Program-made: the position numbers and the translations under genes | NCBI GenBank assembly: GCA_011799875.1 | Contig: CM022300.1 | Span: 237,906,807-237,970,806 of the forward strand | DNA length: 64,000 nt | Source of the DNA: Thinopyrum elongatum | Taxonomy: Eukaryota > Streptophyta > Magnoliopsida > Poales > Poaceae | Reading direction: 5' to 3' | The notes under the pieces: generated by a model | The model's database searches: none | The model's input: only the letters and a program-made list of their open reading frames with translations | Told to the model about the DNA's origin: nothing | Part shown: piece after piece, positions 23,501-35,498 of the stretch | Position numbering within the stretch: position 1 is the first letter of the stretch | Layout: each line of letters starts with the position of its first letter

Positions 23501-24918
23501 CGCAAGCTAAAGATGCTGAAATTGATCTGATGAAGAAAGATCTTCACCGGGAAAAGTACAGGGATTTGTCGCTGTCTGAAGATGGAACCTTGTATTTCAG
23601 AGACAGCAAGGTCGTACCTCGCTTCGAGCTTATGACTGACAAGGTCATGAAGGAGGCACATGATACACCGCTGTCTATTCATCCGAGTAGCACCAAGATG
23701 TATCGTGATCTCCGCCAAAGGTACTGGTGGTCTAGAATGAAGCAGGATATTGCTCGATATGTTGTTGAATGGGATGTTTGCCGTCGCGTGAAAGCAGAAC
23801 ATCAGAAGCCTGCTGGAATTCTGCAACCCCTTCCCATTCCTCTATGGAAATGGGATAAGGTTCAGATGGATTTCATTACTGGCCTTCCCAAGTCACAGAA
23901 GGATCACGATGCTTCTCTTGTCGTCGTCGACCAACTCTCTAAAGTTGCACATTTTCTGCCCGTCAAAGAGACGATCACTGCTAGTCAGTTAGCAGAATTA
24001 TATATCTCCAGAATTGTATCACTCCACGGTATTCCGAAGGAGATCAGTTCGGACTGTGGCGGTATTTTCACCTCAAAGTTCTGGGAAAGTTTCCAAGAAG
24101 CTATGGGAACTCATATCACCTGGAGTTCAGCATATCACCCCCAGTCCCAAGGCCAAGTAGAACAAGTAAATCAAGTGCTTGAAGACATGCTGCGAGCTTC
24201 CGTTATTTATTTCGGTAAGAAGTGGGAAGAACCTCTTCCTTATGCAGAATTCTCATATAACAACAGCTATCAAGCCAGCTTGAAAATGACTCCCTTTGAA
24301 GTACTATATGGACGTAAGTGTCGAACCCCTCTGAATTGGTCAGAAACTGGGGAACGACCGCTCATGGGTCCAGATATTATTCAACACGTCGAAGAGCAAG
24401 TCCGTATCATTCGAGAAAATCTTAAGGCGGCTCAGGACCACCAGAAGAGCAATTACGATCACAAACGACGGGGTTTGACTTATCAACCAGGTGATGAAGC
24501 TTATCTGCGTGTCACTCCTATGAAGGGCACTCACCGTTTCGGAATCAAGGGCAAGTTAGCTCCACACTACATTGGTCCTTTACACATTGTTGCAAGACGT
24601 GGTCAGGTGGCATATAAATTGGAGTTGCCGCCGCAATTCTCTCATATCCATGACGTCTTCCATGTGTCACAACTTCCTTGTTGCTTCAAGGAATCTCTGC
24701 ACCGAGCAGTGGACCATGAACTGCTCGAATTGCAAGATGATCTTTCTTATAAGGAGCATCCGATCCGCATTCTCGATGAAGCTGAACGTCGGACCCGTCA
24801 GAAGGTTACCAAGTTCCTCAAAGTGCAGTGGTCAAATCATACTGAAGATGAAGCCACTTGAGAACGCGAGGATAACCTCCGTGCTGAATACCCTGATCTT
24901 TTCCCTTCTACCTCTTAA
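20515..24918 (+). pseudogene. gag-pol: Chromovirus gag-pol polyprotein with three nonsense codons
   Basis: One frame runs from ATG 20515 (MADDPPPPPNIA) to TAA 24916-24918, broken by TAG 21964, TAG 22771 and TGA 24859 (TGG expected). In order: retrotransposon gag; CCHC knuckle CRKCGQPGHRAFNC; protease VLFDSGASHSFMS; RT with [12 protein letters not shown] and YLDDILVYS; RNase H with IYCDASREGLG and YTDHKSLKYL; integrase with an H-H-C-C region in which the first Cys is Trp (WDVCRR), then QMDFITGLP, SSDCGGIFTS and GQVEQVNQ; and a C-terminal chromodomain-like end (KVQWSNHTEDEAT) just before the TGA. Otherwise colinear with Tekay elements. It is inactive as read. Confidence 0.92.
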
Positions 24919-24937
24919 TTCTCAGGACGAGAATTTC

Positions 24938-24954
24938 TTTTAGAGGAGGAGAGT
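24938..24954 (+). other. Polypurine tract of the chromovirus
   Basis: TTTTAGAGGAGGAGAGT abuts the LTR start TGTAAC at 24955. Confidence 0.8.
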
Positions 24955-25429
24955 TGTAACACCCCTGTACTGATGAGCTACAGTAACCCCCTGGGGTTAA
25001 GCTAATTTATTTTTTGCTAAACTGTGCAGGATCATCTTTACTTCTATCTCATTTCAAATTCCGATCAAATTCAAATTTAAATACTAAGTGAAATCCAAAA
25101 GTTCACAAACATGAAAACTAAAATGTTGGTCATATGACAAATATTCACTTCTTAATATTGGTGGTGAACCAACATTTTTGCAAAGTGTTTAAATGCCCTA
25201 AACTAAATAAAAACAGTGGCTAAGATAACAATTTAATCGCTTTTTAAATTATAAAATATTTAACTAACTTATTTTGGGTCCAAACCAGGTTTGGCAGTGG
25301 CCTATATTAATGATACTAATTTAGGTGCTAACTTGGTATTTTATAAAACTAAAATGAATGAAACTATAATAGAAAGCAGAGAAGAGAAATAAATAAAACA
25401 AAGACAAAAAAAAGAGGGAGAAGCACCCC

Positions 25430-26415
25430 ACTGGTCCAACTGGCCCAGGTGGCCAACGGCCCACCTGGCCCAGCCGGCCTCCCCCACTGCCCCGCTTAAC
25501 CCCCCCCCCCCCACCGAACCGAACCCTAGCCCACTCCCCACTCGCCCCCACGTCTCTCTTTCTTTCGTCCCCCCTCTCGCTGGATCTGGATCGGGAGGGC
25601 CCGATCCCGTCCCCGACGCCGCCGCCCGATCGCCGCCCCGTCCTCGTCCTCCTCCCCGCCGAACCGCCCCGAGCCCGGAGTCGCTCCCGGCCCCGCCGCC
25701 CGTTGCCACCTTGTCCTCCACCTCCCCGACGAACGCCTTCCTCGACCTCCTCCCCACCGGCGCCATCGCGCCTCGCCGCCCCCTCCTCTGCAAACGGAGG
25801 GTGAGCTCCTCCTCCTCCTCACTACTTCCCTCGCTCGTACACGTCGTACGTGCGTGGCCACGCGCCCGCAGCCGTCCCGCGTCCGCGCTCCGCCCCTGTT
25901 CTGCCCTGGCCGCGTCGCCCCGTGCCCGTGCGCGGCCTCGCCGTGGTCGGCCGTGGTCGCCTGCCACCATGTGTGGCTGCGCCCGCGCCGCGCCTGGGCC
26001 CCGTCCTTGCCCGCTGCCACCAGCGCCTCCTGCTGCTGCCGCCTCCGAGCGCAGCTGGTCGCGCCCAACGCCCCTATACCCGTTGTCGCCGTCGCTGCCA
26101 CAAGCCGCCGCTGCTGCTGCTCCCGAACTGCTACTATGGCTGGCGCCGCCCCGCAGCCGCCACTGTCCCGCTCCGGCCCTGCTCCCCTGCACCGCGCTCT
26201 GCGCCCGCGCCGCCTCTCGCTCGCGACGGCCGCCCTCCCTCCGCCGGCGCCACCCGCCACCAACGGCCTCGCCCTGCTCACCGGCGCCGTCCGTGGCGAC
26301 CCTTGGCCGCGCCCGGCTCGCCAACCGCCGCGCCCGCGTGCCCGGTTCCACTCGAGCACCCGCGCCCGGCGCCCGATTTGGCCCCCTGGGCCTATGACAC
26401 GAGGGGCCTGCCCCC
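25430..26415. other. GC-rich island inside the LTR
   Basis: Nearly 1 kb is dominated by G and C, between AT-rich flanks. On the + strand it starts with a CT-rich, 5' UTR-like stretch (CCCTAGCCC, CTCTCTTTCTTT) and has CAAACGGAGG|GTGAGC near 25800, which looks like an exon end and splice donor. Overlapping open frames exist on both strands with Ala/Pro/Arg or Gly/Ala/Arg composition, expected by chance at this base composition. It may be a captured gene 5' end; no protein family is recognisable. Confidence 0.5.
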
Positions 26416-26563
26416 AAAATGATTTTTAAAAAAAGAAGTTAAAATAAATAAATAAATATTAACTAAATTAGTTAATTAAATAATTAATTAAATTAATTAA
26501 TTCTGTTTAATTAGACTAAACTGTAATTAACTTACTTAAACCCTAATTAGACTAATGTGACAA

Positions 26564-26586
26564 TGACAGGTGGACCCCACCTGTCA
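26564..26586. repeat. Perfect palindrome
   Basis: TGACAGGTGG and CCACCTGTCA flank a 3-base loop. This hairpin motif is common in grass non-coding DNA. It is followed at 26598 by phased TGATGTCA motifs. Confidence 0.7.
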
Positions 26587-26597
26587 GGTTGACCTGC

Positions 26598-26627
26598 TGA
26601 CATCATGGTGATGTCATGATGATGTCA
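26598..26627. promoter_or_regulatory. Three TGATGTCA-type motifs at 11-bp spacing
   Basis: TGACATCA (26598-26605) and TGATGTCA (26609-26616, 26620-26627) start exactly 11 bp apart. The first is the reverse complement of the others. The motif resembles half-conserved bZIP/CRE sites; function is unknown. Confidence 0.45.
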
Positions 26628-28324
26628 CCATTCACTGTTTCGGATAATCCTAATTTAAATAATTAAATAAAATCCAGAATATTGATTAAATCTTTAAAAA
26701 TTGTTATAAAATAATCCGTAACTCGGATGGAAAAACTTTATACATGAAAGTTGCTCAGAACGACGTGACGAATCCGGATACGCAGTCCGTTCGTCCGCCG
26801 CACGTCCCTAGCATAGTGAACATGCAACATTCCACCTCCGTTTCATCTGTCCGAAAACGTCAAACACCGGGAATACTTTCCCGGATGTTTTCCCCCTTCG
26901 CCGGTATCACCTATCCCTGCGTTAGATCACCCCTGGCACCGCGTATTGCCTTGTTATATTTTGTGATGCTATGTTTGCTCCGTATTTACTATTTCTTCCC
27001 CCTCCTTCTCTCTCGATAGACGCCGAGACCGACGCCATTGCAGCTGAGTACGACTACGCTCCGACCGAGCAGCCTTCCGACGACCCCTCCTTCTTGCCAT
27101 AGCAACCAGGCAAGCACCCCCCTTTGAGCATGCCTATATCGCCTATTCTCTTCTCTCTTGTGCTTGCATTAGAACTGTTGTTGCTACTGCTTTACCTATT
27201 CTGATGCATAGCCTGTTTATTGTAACCTGCTATTGATACCTTACCTGCTTATCCTAAACTGCTTAGTATAGGCTAGATAGAGACCCCAGTGACCCCACTT
27301 GTCCCGATTGCCCTGCTGGATCATCGGAAGACTCGACGACCATGCCCCAGCATCGCACATCAAACCCCCTTTATTTGTACGACACTGCAGCATTACTATC
27401 GAGTGCTGAGGGTGATACCTCGTAAGCACTTCCGATGATAACTCTATGGAGTAGTTACTCGGTCATGGTCATCGAGGGTGATTCTTCCTTCACCACTTCC
27501 GGTAACGACGTTGTCGTGCAACACCTCAAGTGTGAACCCATCGAGGGTGATTCCTCTGAGTTCACCTTGACGGATACATCGAGTAGGAATCCAACGAGGG
27601 TGATACCTCGGATTCCCCTGATGTTATGGACACACGGACACTTGGATTGTACTACTGATACTTGGATAGGCGGGTCGACCCTGAGGGGTACCCGTGAGTG
27701 ATGTGGAGATGGGTTGACCTGGATGGTGCCCGAGTGATGAATACGAGGCGTGGCCGGGCATTCTTGGCCCTTGCCGCAAGTCCTCGAGATGGGGCGACGG
27801 GGTCACATCGATCGTGAGTCTCTGCTCGTTACCGCAAGCCCCTAATCCACTAACGATTTGGATATTTGATCTGAGCCAGCCTTTGGCTGGATAGCACTAA
27901 CCATCACGTGGGAAAAGTTATGGGCACTCTGCATCGTATGCATCAGCCGAAAGCTCTATCAGACGTCCAGTTCAGCATGGCGGCACGGACGGACCGGCGC
28001 CATCCTGTAGTGGTGGTGCCTGGCTTCACCGTGTGCGCAACGACCCGGAGTGCACAAGGCGATGGCCCAAGACCCCTGAGTGCTTAGGATATAGACCGAC
28101 GGGGACCTCTCTGCTGAGCTCTAGGTAGGGTTGCGGTGTGTCGTTTGGCCGAGGCCGGGCATGACCCAGAATAGTGTGTCCGACCAGAGTTAAGCGAGCG
28201 TGGTGGGTAAGTTGGTGCACCCCTGCAGGGAAGAACTAATCTATGTATAGCTGGATCCTCGGTAACGGACGCTCGGAGTTGTATCCCGATCGATACAACT
28301 AGAACTTATTGATGAGATGAGATA

Positions 28325-28465
28325 TGGATATTATGGCTTCTGGGATTACTTTCTCACAGGGAGTCGAGAGAGGATCTCTGGCCGAGGTTGATACTTGGAT
28401 ATTATGGCTCTGGGATTGCTTTCTCGCAGGGAGTCAAGAAAGGATCTCTGGGTGAGGTTGAGACT
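28325..28465 (+). repeat. Tandem duplication of about 70 bp in the LTR
   Basis: Copy 1 (28325-28395) and copy 2 (28396-28465) both begin TGGATATTATGGC and carry GGATCTCTGG, with a few substitutions and a 1-bp length change. Confidence 0.85.
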
Positions 28466-29113
28466 TAATGATACTACTACCTTATGTTGTACTAATCTAC
28501 ACTCTTCTAATGCTGCAAGACCGCTGAAGATGCTAGTCTTCGATAGGACTAGGCCTTCTCTCTATTCTGGCATTTCTACAGCCCCGTCCACATATACAGC
28601 CTTTCTTTGATAATGTTGCATATGTAGTGTAGATGCTTGCTTGCTGAGTACTTCGGATGAGTACTCACGGTTGCTTTGCTTTCTTTTTCCCCATATCCAT
28701 TTGATACAACCAGATGATGGAGCCCCTAAGACAGCTGCCCCCACCGACGATCGCTACTACCACCACCTCGAGAGTGGTTACTTCTACGAGCTGGCCGACG
28801 ACCAGGAGTAGGATCGGAGGGTCCCAGGTAGGAGGCCTGCACCTTTTGATCATAGTGTTTTCTTTTGCCCCACCTTTTAAGGGCCTATCTGTGTTTTCTT
28901 TTATATCTGTACTCAGATATCTGATGCTTCTGATGGCACTTGTACGCGAGCTTATGTATTCTAGCCCTCGAGGCCCCTGGCTTGTAATATAAAGCTTGTA
29001 TGACTTTATTTGTGTTTTAGAGTTGTGTTGTGATATCTTCAAGTGAGTCCTTAGGCTTTGATCGTGTGCATTTGCGTGTATGATTAGTGCACGATTAAGC
29101 CAGGGGCGTGACA

Positions 29114-30400
29114 TGGAATTCCCCCTCTTCGGGTTTCCCGGCAGTCTCAGCCCCGCCAAACTCCTCCTGCCCCTCCTCAGCGGGCTCTTCATCTTCGTCA
29201 TCTCCTTCCTCTTCCTCATCATCATCCTCGGCGCATGCGGCCCTTGCAACTTCCAACCTCCGGGCCTTGGCAACCCTGCTGGCTATGCATGCTGCCTACT
29301 CTGTTGTGGTGGCCTTGACGCGGTCGGTCTCTTCTCGTTCGGCCTCCTCCTTTAGTTCGGAGGCCCATTTCGTCTCATCTGCCAGCTTGGGCAGCTTCCA
29401 GCTTTCCTTGATCCCTTTGGTGGAGCAGTCTGGCATCCACGCCAAGATGGCACTCCTCTCTGAATTCATGTGCAGTGGCACAACTGTGGCCGGCAAGTGG
29501 AAAGTGCCCATCTTGTGGAACAACTGCTGGCGGAGCCAGGCATGGCCTATCATCGTCAAGTTGCAGCCACGACCGGGACACAGCTGCATCTTGTCCCCGG
29601 CATTCTGATAATCCCAAGCTGGCCTGTCTCTCTGCCACAGTGGGGCGATGTGGCGCCGTAGGAAGTCAGCTCCGACCATCACTATGTTCGGACCAGCATC
29701 TCTCAGGTGACCAATCCTGTTGAGGATCGGACGAAGCTTCTTATCAGTAGCACGATACTTCTTCCAATCCTCATCGTGTTCGATTCTCTCTGTCCGCGGC
29801 AAGTAGAATGCCGGGAAGTTCTCTTCCTGGATCAAACACCAGGTCCCCCTCCATTCCTCCCACTTGTCGTGGAGCTATCCGGGGATGTAATCCCTCTGGT
29901 CCTTCCTTCCCCTCGGAAACCATGTCACGCTCCCAGACTGTGCCTTGTCTTCAACCCGAGGGACAAAGAAATGGCGGAACATATCCACATTCGGCATAAC
30001 CCCGATGAAGTTCTCGCAGAAATGAGCAAAGACTGCCATACATGTCATGGCGTTGGGGGTGAAATCAAGCAGCCGGAACCCATAAGTGGACATCAACTCG
30101 CAGAAGAAATCTGAGTACGGAGGCGACAAGCTGTAATAGAAGTATGCACAAAAGAGGGGTAGGAGTTGGCTGGAGCCTTGGGGCCGTAAGGGAGAACCTT
30201 GGGGGCTCCATGGCTGTCGGTCTCATTCCCCCACATATATGCATACCTTTCAATCAAGGCATTGGCGGACAAGGTCGGTGGCGAGAAGACGACATTTTCT
30301 TGCCGCCGTTTCTCCAACTCCTCCAACTCTTTATTCTTTTGCTTCACCTTGGGGTCGAGAGGTTTGGCCGCCTTCTTCCCCTTTGATGCGGCTGTCTTGG
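29114..30400 (-). pseudogene. Transposase_28-type ('putative gypsy type transposon') gene remnant
   Basis: Read leftward, the frame begins near 30400 with APKTAASKGKK (the codon before it is TAG where ATG would be expected, or a TGTAG acceptor), followed by a charged helix. Then comes the conserved domain with PPYSDFFCELMSTYGF, PNAMTCMAVFAHFCENFIGV and FRHFFVPRVEDK, and an acidic tail. A frameshift lies near 30130, with TAG at 29875-29877 and 29296-29298. Sequence in frame after the second stop (Asp/Glu-rich) continues up to 29114, where the chromovirus LTR cuts it off. Such genes are carried by Tat-type grass elements in antisense, as at 54183-57277, so this may be the relic of another Tat element. 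Confidence 0.75.
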
Positions 30401-30720
30401 GCGCCTACAGGGGCTCGAGAAGGAGAAAAGCTTGGGGTTGAGATGGATTGATGGCGGTGGCGGAGGCAGATGTAGTTTCTGGCGAGAGGAGGAAGATGAA
30501 GCAAGGGAGGGCAAGAGTGAATGAGCAGCGCCCCTTTCACGGTTACCTTTTTATGGGGAATACGCGAGGGGGCTGGCTCTTGGCCGTCTTCCCTACGCTG
30601 GTACATCGAGCTGCTATACAAACGAATTTTAACCCCTTTTCACGACGCCATTTTGAACCGTCGCCTAGTGAGTGTGGGCAATAGGGGGGTCCTTCCCACA
30701 CGACCCACAAACCGTCTGGG
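30401..30720 (-). other. Leader of the Transposase_28 remnant and unresolved junction
   Basis: On the - strand this reads as a CT-rich leader (CTTCATCTTCCTCC, CCGCCACCGCCATC) in front of the remnant gene. Between about 30660 and 30760 the sequence changes to the CACTA-like subterminal type. I could not place an exact terminus or TSD. Confidence 0.5.
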
Positions 30721-31003
30721 ATAGCGGAGCCATGATGCAGATGCCTTGCCAAATGTAATCGTCTGCGATGCAGTACACACTAAATTCTATCACACGTGTG
30801 GGATTGGTGATTAAACATTTTTAATGATGCAGTGAAAACAAACGGTGTCTCGTACTGAACCGTTTGGGAAACAATATCTAAGGCACACGGGCCAACATAT
30901 GAACTATGTGCGATATGTGCCCCATCGCACACGAGTTTTCTACGGAACTCGTCTGCCATGCATGACACCATCACACACGTTTCCGAACAATTACTGTGTG
31001 CAA

Positions 31004-31340
31004 TAATGTTCTATCACAAACGCTTCAGGAGCCCCTTCGCACATGTACAAGTGCTTCATATCATTTGTGATTTGTTGTGTATCACCGATGGTTGCGGTAT
31101 GAGTGACGTGTGCTTTTCGTTTGGGACCCACACGTTTCCTGAAAAATTTATGAGTGGGATTGTATTTTACATTGGGCACGGTTTACTTTGAGCTCTCGTG
31201 TGCGATAATGTGGTATCACAAATGGTTCCGGAGCCCCTACACACACGTAGTAGTGCTGCAAACCATCTGTGATCTGTTGTGTATCATCGACGGTTCCGCT
31301 ATGAATGACGTATGCTTTCTGATGTGGATCGCACACACTC
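31004..31340. repeat. Subterminal direct repeats of the CACTA-like element
   Basis: Two related units start at 31004 (GTGTGCAATAATG) and 31198 (GTGTGCGATAATG) and share CGGAGCCCC/AGGAGCCCC, TGTGATxTGTTGTGTATCA and AATGACGTATGC-like segments in the same order. Such units are typical of CACTA subterminal regions, where they bind transposase accessory protein. The interval 31381-31619 has no coding signal. Confidence 0.65.
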
Positions 31341-31619
31341 ATTTAGTTGAACCATGTGCGCAACAATTGCCAGGTTAAAGCAAAATATCCCATTTGAATC
31401 GGCATGCAAAAAGCAAATTCACCACAATATTCAATTGAACAAATAGTGTCCACAGGAAGAACATTCATCAGATTTCGCAACAATTGCAATTGAACAAATG
31501 GTAGCTAAATTCCAATGATTTGTCGACATATATATGCATTACATAATTAATCATAGTGTACGAAATACGAAGGCCTCATCACATGGAAAACAGTGGATCC
31601 ATGCGTATATGTTTAGCGG

Positions 31620-33079
31620 CTAACTCTTACTCAATGTTTCAGGAGAAGGCATGCTAAAATCTTCATTATCACCTGTGGGATTGATGTAGTGATTGAGAAA
31701 GAAGTTGCTGATAAATTTCTGAACCATCAGCAATTCACCAGCGGGGAGCGGTTCAGGGGTCCTTGGTTCGAAGATGAGCTGCAGTATTTTTAAGATCAAA
31801 ATGTGCCATATGAGTGGAGTAGAAGATATTAATTAAGATAGACTTACCGGTACTAATTCGTGAGCTTCTTCACAACTATCAGCAGATTTGCAGATGGAGA
31901 TCATGTTTATGCAAACATAGTATCCACAAACGATGGTCCCTGCTTGTTGCTGAGGACACTAAAAATTTTTGTACAAAATTAGTCATGTATTTGCCCTGTT
32001 AGGAATAACCTAACCGGTGTTAGATGTATTTTTTTTCTTTGGACAGAAATAGAAAGAGGTTTATTTAGAAGCTTGAACATTTGACTAGCATAAGAAAAGG
32101 TATTTGCTATTGGATACATTTTCCGAAAATAACGAATTTTGGTGTCTTACCGGAGAAATGATCTCGTGCTGCAGAGGTAGTTCCCTCTTGAACAGGTTCC
32201 CTGGTTTAGTTTTTCACAATGCGAACACACTGCAAATGAAGATGAATTTTCACAACGTCAATTCTTGAACAAGATATGAATGCAAATTAATTTCAACATC
32301 ATAGAATTCAATACCTATCCATGAATTGCTGAAGATGCATCAGATCCTGAGGCTTTATTAACTCTCTGAGAGAATCTATGTAGTAAACTATGTTCTTGTT
32401 TGGAACAATGAATACCAAGATCCAGTGATTGCTACAGATTAAGAAAACCATGAACTTACGAATTATGTCGAAATCTTAAAGACAATTAGTGTATGTGTGG
32501 TTGTTTATTTGACTTACCATTCATGATATGGCCAGAGAAATGATTTTGCATAGGACGTGTTTTCGAAGATACGGGCGACCGCGTTAATGGCCCACTCCCG
32601 TTCATCCTTACCAAGCAATGTTGTGCCATTTGCTAATGCAGGATCTATGAAATACACACTCTCCCTTTTTCTTCTCTGCACGGTCAATCCCCTGAGAGGA
32701 ATAAAATGCAGTTAGCTGTTTATCATTATCAGCCTTTGTATGGAGAGGTTGATCAGAGTTTGTTAAGTACTTACAAAATCAGGCACCTAACAAGAGTGGC
32801 ATCGAGCACGTTGAAGTTGAAGAAGAGATGTAAGTCCTTGAAATCCACACTGATGGAACCAGGATCATGTCAGAAATGATCGCTGTTGTAGAAGACTAGC
32901 AGAACATGATGACCTGCTGACATTTGATCCATGCAATATTTATGTAACTCGCAGCAACTAGAACTGCACTCATCAAAGTATTCGCCAACAAGAAATGGCT
33001 GGCCATGGATGTAATTGCGTGCTTCAAGTACGTCTGCTTTATTTTTAGCAAGCGCCAATTCTATTTGTGCATCGTCCAT
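31620..33079 (-). pseudogene. Ulp1-type (C48) cysteine protease exons
   Basis: Six exons read leftward with GT-AG borders: 33079-32775, 32691-32518, 32431-32315, 32229-32151, 31958-31848 and 31778-31620 (stop TAG). They carry all four Ulp1 active-site elements: His in NHWILVFIV, Asp in VYYIDSL, Gln in QQQAGT and Cys in VCGYYVC. Nonsense codons are TGA at 32870-32872 (exon 1) and a TGA in exon 4 where Trp seems expected, so the gene is decayed. Exon 1 continues upstream at 39408 beyond the Athila-like insertion. The product would be a SUMO-protease-like domain attached to a transposon protein. The splice sites are my reading, not transcript-supported. Confidence 0.8.
33075..33079. repeat. TSD TCCAT (left), Athila-like element
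   Basis: TCCAT lies just outside the left LTR and again at 39403-39407. Confidence 0.92.
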
Positions 33080-34661
33080 TGATACTTCTTGAGCTTGCGT
33101 TGATTTTTCCCTTGAAGAAGAAAGGGTGATGCAGAAAAGTAGAGATAAGTATTTCCCTCAGTTAAGAACCAAGGTATCAATCCAGTAGGAAGTACAAGCA
33201 AGTCCCCAATAGATTCACCTGCACAAACTAACAAACACTTGCACACAACATGAAAAAGGGGTTGTCAATCCCTTCACGGTCACTTGCAAGAGTGAGATCT
33301 AATAGAGATAGATATAAAAGATAATTAAAAGGAAAAATAAAGTAAATATAAATAAACTGCAGCAAGGTATTTTTGGTTTTTGGTTTTATAGATCTGAAAA
33401 CATATGATGGAAAATAGACCCGGGGGCCATAGGTTTCACTAGAGGCTTCTCTCTTGAAGAAAACATACGGTGGGTAAAAAAATTACTGTGGAGCAATTGA
33501 TAGAAAAGCGCAAAGTTATGAAGATATCTAAAGCAATGATCATGAATATAGGCATCACGTCCATGACAAGTAGACCGACTCCTGCCTGCATCTACTACTA
33601 TTACTCCACACATCGACCGCTATCCAGCATGCATCTAGTGAATTAAGTTAACAAGAATGGAGTAACGCCTTAAGTAAGATGACATGATGTAGAGGGATAG
33701 ATCCAATCAATATGGTAAAAACCCCATCTTTTTATTCTTAATGGCAATAATACAAATATGTGCCTCGCTACCCCTACTGTCACTGGGTGAGGACACCGCA
33801 AGATTGAACCCATCACAAAGCACCTCTCCCATTGCAAGAAAAACCAATCTAGTTGGCCAAACCAAATCGATAGATCGAGGAGAAATACAAAGCTATCTTA
33901 ATCATGCATAAAAGAGTTCAGAGAAGACTCAAATAATATTCATAGATAATCTGATCATAAATCCACAATTCATCGGATCTCAACAAACATACGGCAAAAG
34001 AAGATTACATTGAGTAGAACTCCAAGAACATCGAGGAGAACAATGTATTGAAGATCAAAGAGAGAGAAGAATCCATCTAACTACTAGCTATGGACCCGTA
34101 GGTCTGTGGTAAACTACTCACACATCATTGGAAGGGCGGCAAGGTTAGTGTAGAGGCCCTCCGTGATCGAATCCCCCTTTGGCAGAGTGCCGAAAAAGTC
34201 CCCAAGATGGGATCTCACGAGAACAGAAGCTTGTGGCGGCGGAAAAGTATTTTTGGTGTGCCCTCTGGTATAAGGGGAATATTTGAGTATTTATGGAGCC
34301 ATGATTAGGGTTAGGAGAGCCACGAGGGGCCCACAAGCCTAGGGGGTGCCCCCCCGGGGCGCGCCCCTAGGGCTTGTGGCCTCCTTGTAGGTCTTCTGGC
34401 CTCCTCCCGAAGCTTCCTAGGTGTCTTCTGGTCCAAGAAAAATCATCATAAAGTTTTATTCTATTTGGACTCCGTTTGGTATTGATTTTCTGTCAAGGCA
34501 AAAACAAGGAAAAAAAACAGCAACTGGCACTGGGCACTAGGTTAATAGGTTAGTCCCAAAAAATGATACAAAATAGCATATTAATGTATATAAAACATCC
34601 AAGATGGATAATATAATAGCATGGAACAATAAAAAATTATAGATACATTGGAGACGTATCA
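33080..34661 (-). repeat. 3' LTR of Athila-like element
   Basis: On the - strand it starts TGATACGTCTCC at 34661 and ends AAGAAGTATCA at 33080. It differs from the right LTR by scattered substitutions and small indels (several percent by eye), so it is older than the inner Copia. Confidence 0.92.
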
Positions 34662-35498
34662 AGCATCCCCAAGCTTATTTCCTGCTCGTCCTCGAGTAGG
34701 TAAATGATAAAAAATATAGCCTCAAGTAAATTTACCGATGGATCAAAGACAAAAGAGGGGATGCCATCCGGGGCATCCCCAAGCTTAGATGCTTGTTTGT
34801 CCTTGAATATTACCTCGGGGTGCCTTGGGCATCCCCAAGCTTAGGCTCTTTCCACGCCTTATTCCATAGTCCATCAAATCTTTACCCAAAACATGAAAAC
34901 TTCACAACACAAAACTCAATAAAAAACTCGTGAGATCCGTTAGTATGATAAAACAAATCTCCACTTTTAGGTACTGTTGTGAACTCATTCTAATTTTATA
35001 TTGGTGTTATATCTACTGTATTCTAACTTCTCCATGGTTCATACCCCCCGATACTACCCATAGATTCATCAAAATAAGCAAACAACACATCAAAAACAGA
35101 ATCTGTCAAAAACAGAACCGTCCATAAAGACCAGAATATTAGTCATACTTATCTAACTCCAATTTTTTTGAAAAATTAAGAAAACATAGTAAATTCATAT
35201 ATAAATCTTGTGTAAAAAATTCAGAATTTTTCCACGCTCCAGTGAATTTTAACAATTCTGTTACTGGATGCAAAAGTTTCTGTTTTTCAGCAAAACCAAA
35301 TCAACGATATACCAAAGCATCCCAAAGGTCTTTCTTGGCTCAAACACTAATGAAAACACTAAAACACAATTACTACATAGGTAGCATTGTGTATTTATTG
35401 AAAAACAGGAGCAAAAACAAAAAGACATAAAATAAAATTGGGTTGCCTCCCAACAAGCGCTGTCGTTTTATGCCTCTAGCTAGACATAATGCATAGAT
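34662..35498 (-). other. Non-coding 3' part with three PPT-like repeats
   Basis: CATCCCCAAGCTTA occurs at 34664-34677, 34774-34787 and 34830-34843; on the - strand this is TAAGCTTGGGGATG, and the copy next to the LTR serves as the polypurine tract position. I see no coding motif in the rest. Confidence 0.7.

Larger units (their letters stand above)
19953..29113 (+). mobile_element. Gypsy chromovirus (Tekay type), 5'-interrupted
   Basis: The visible part holds the leader, gag-pol (20515-24918), polypurine tract and 3' LTR (24955-29113). Order PR-RT-RNaseH-IN plus a C-terminal chromodomain-like segment marks it as a Gypsy chromovirus; the LTR ends TGTAACACCC...GCGTGACA fit the Tekay clade. The outer Copia splits it in the leader. 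At its right end it truncates the Transposase_28 remnant. Confidence 0.88.
24955..29113 (+). repeat. 3' LTR of the chromovirus, 4.16 kb
   Basis: It starts TGTAACACCCCTG and ends CAGGGGCGTGACA. At 4,159 bp it is long for a Tekay-type LTR. It contains a roughly 1 kb GC-rich island, an AT-rich block, short repeats and a 70-bp tandem duplication. Only one LTR is in the window, so the end is set by its terminal motif and by the abrupt start of unrelated coding sequence at 29114. Confidence 0.8.

Noticed and set aside
25341..26429. Several long open frames on both strands in the GC island (up to 358 codons)
   Set aside because: At this GC content stops are rare, so overlapping frames on both strands are expected. 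Composition is Ala/Pro/Arg or Gly/Arg with no family motif. Only the idea of a captured gene 5' end is kept.
30660..30680. TAGTG near 30667 as the CACTA-like terminus
   Set aside because: The orientation is wrong for an element lying to the right and no matching CACTA end or 3-bp duplication was found.
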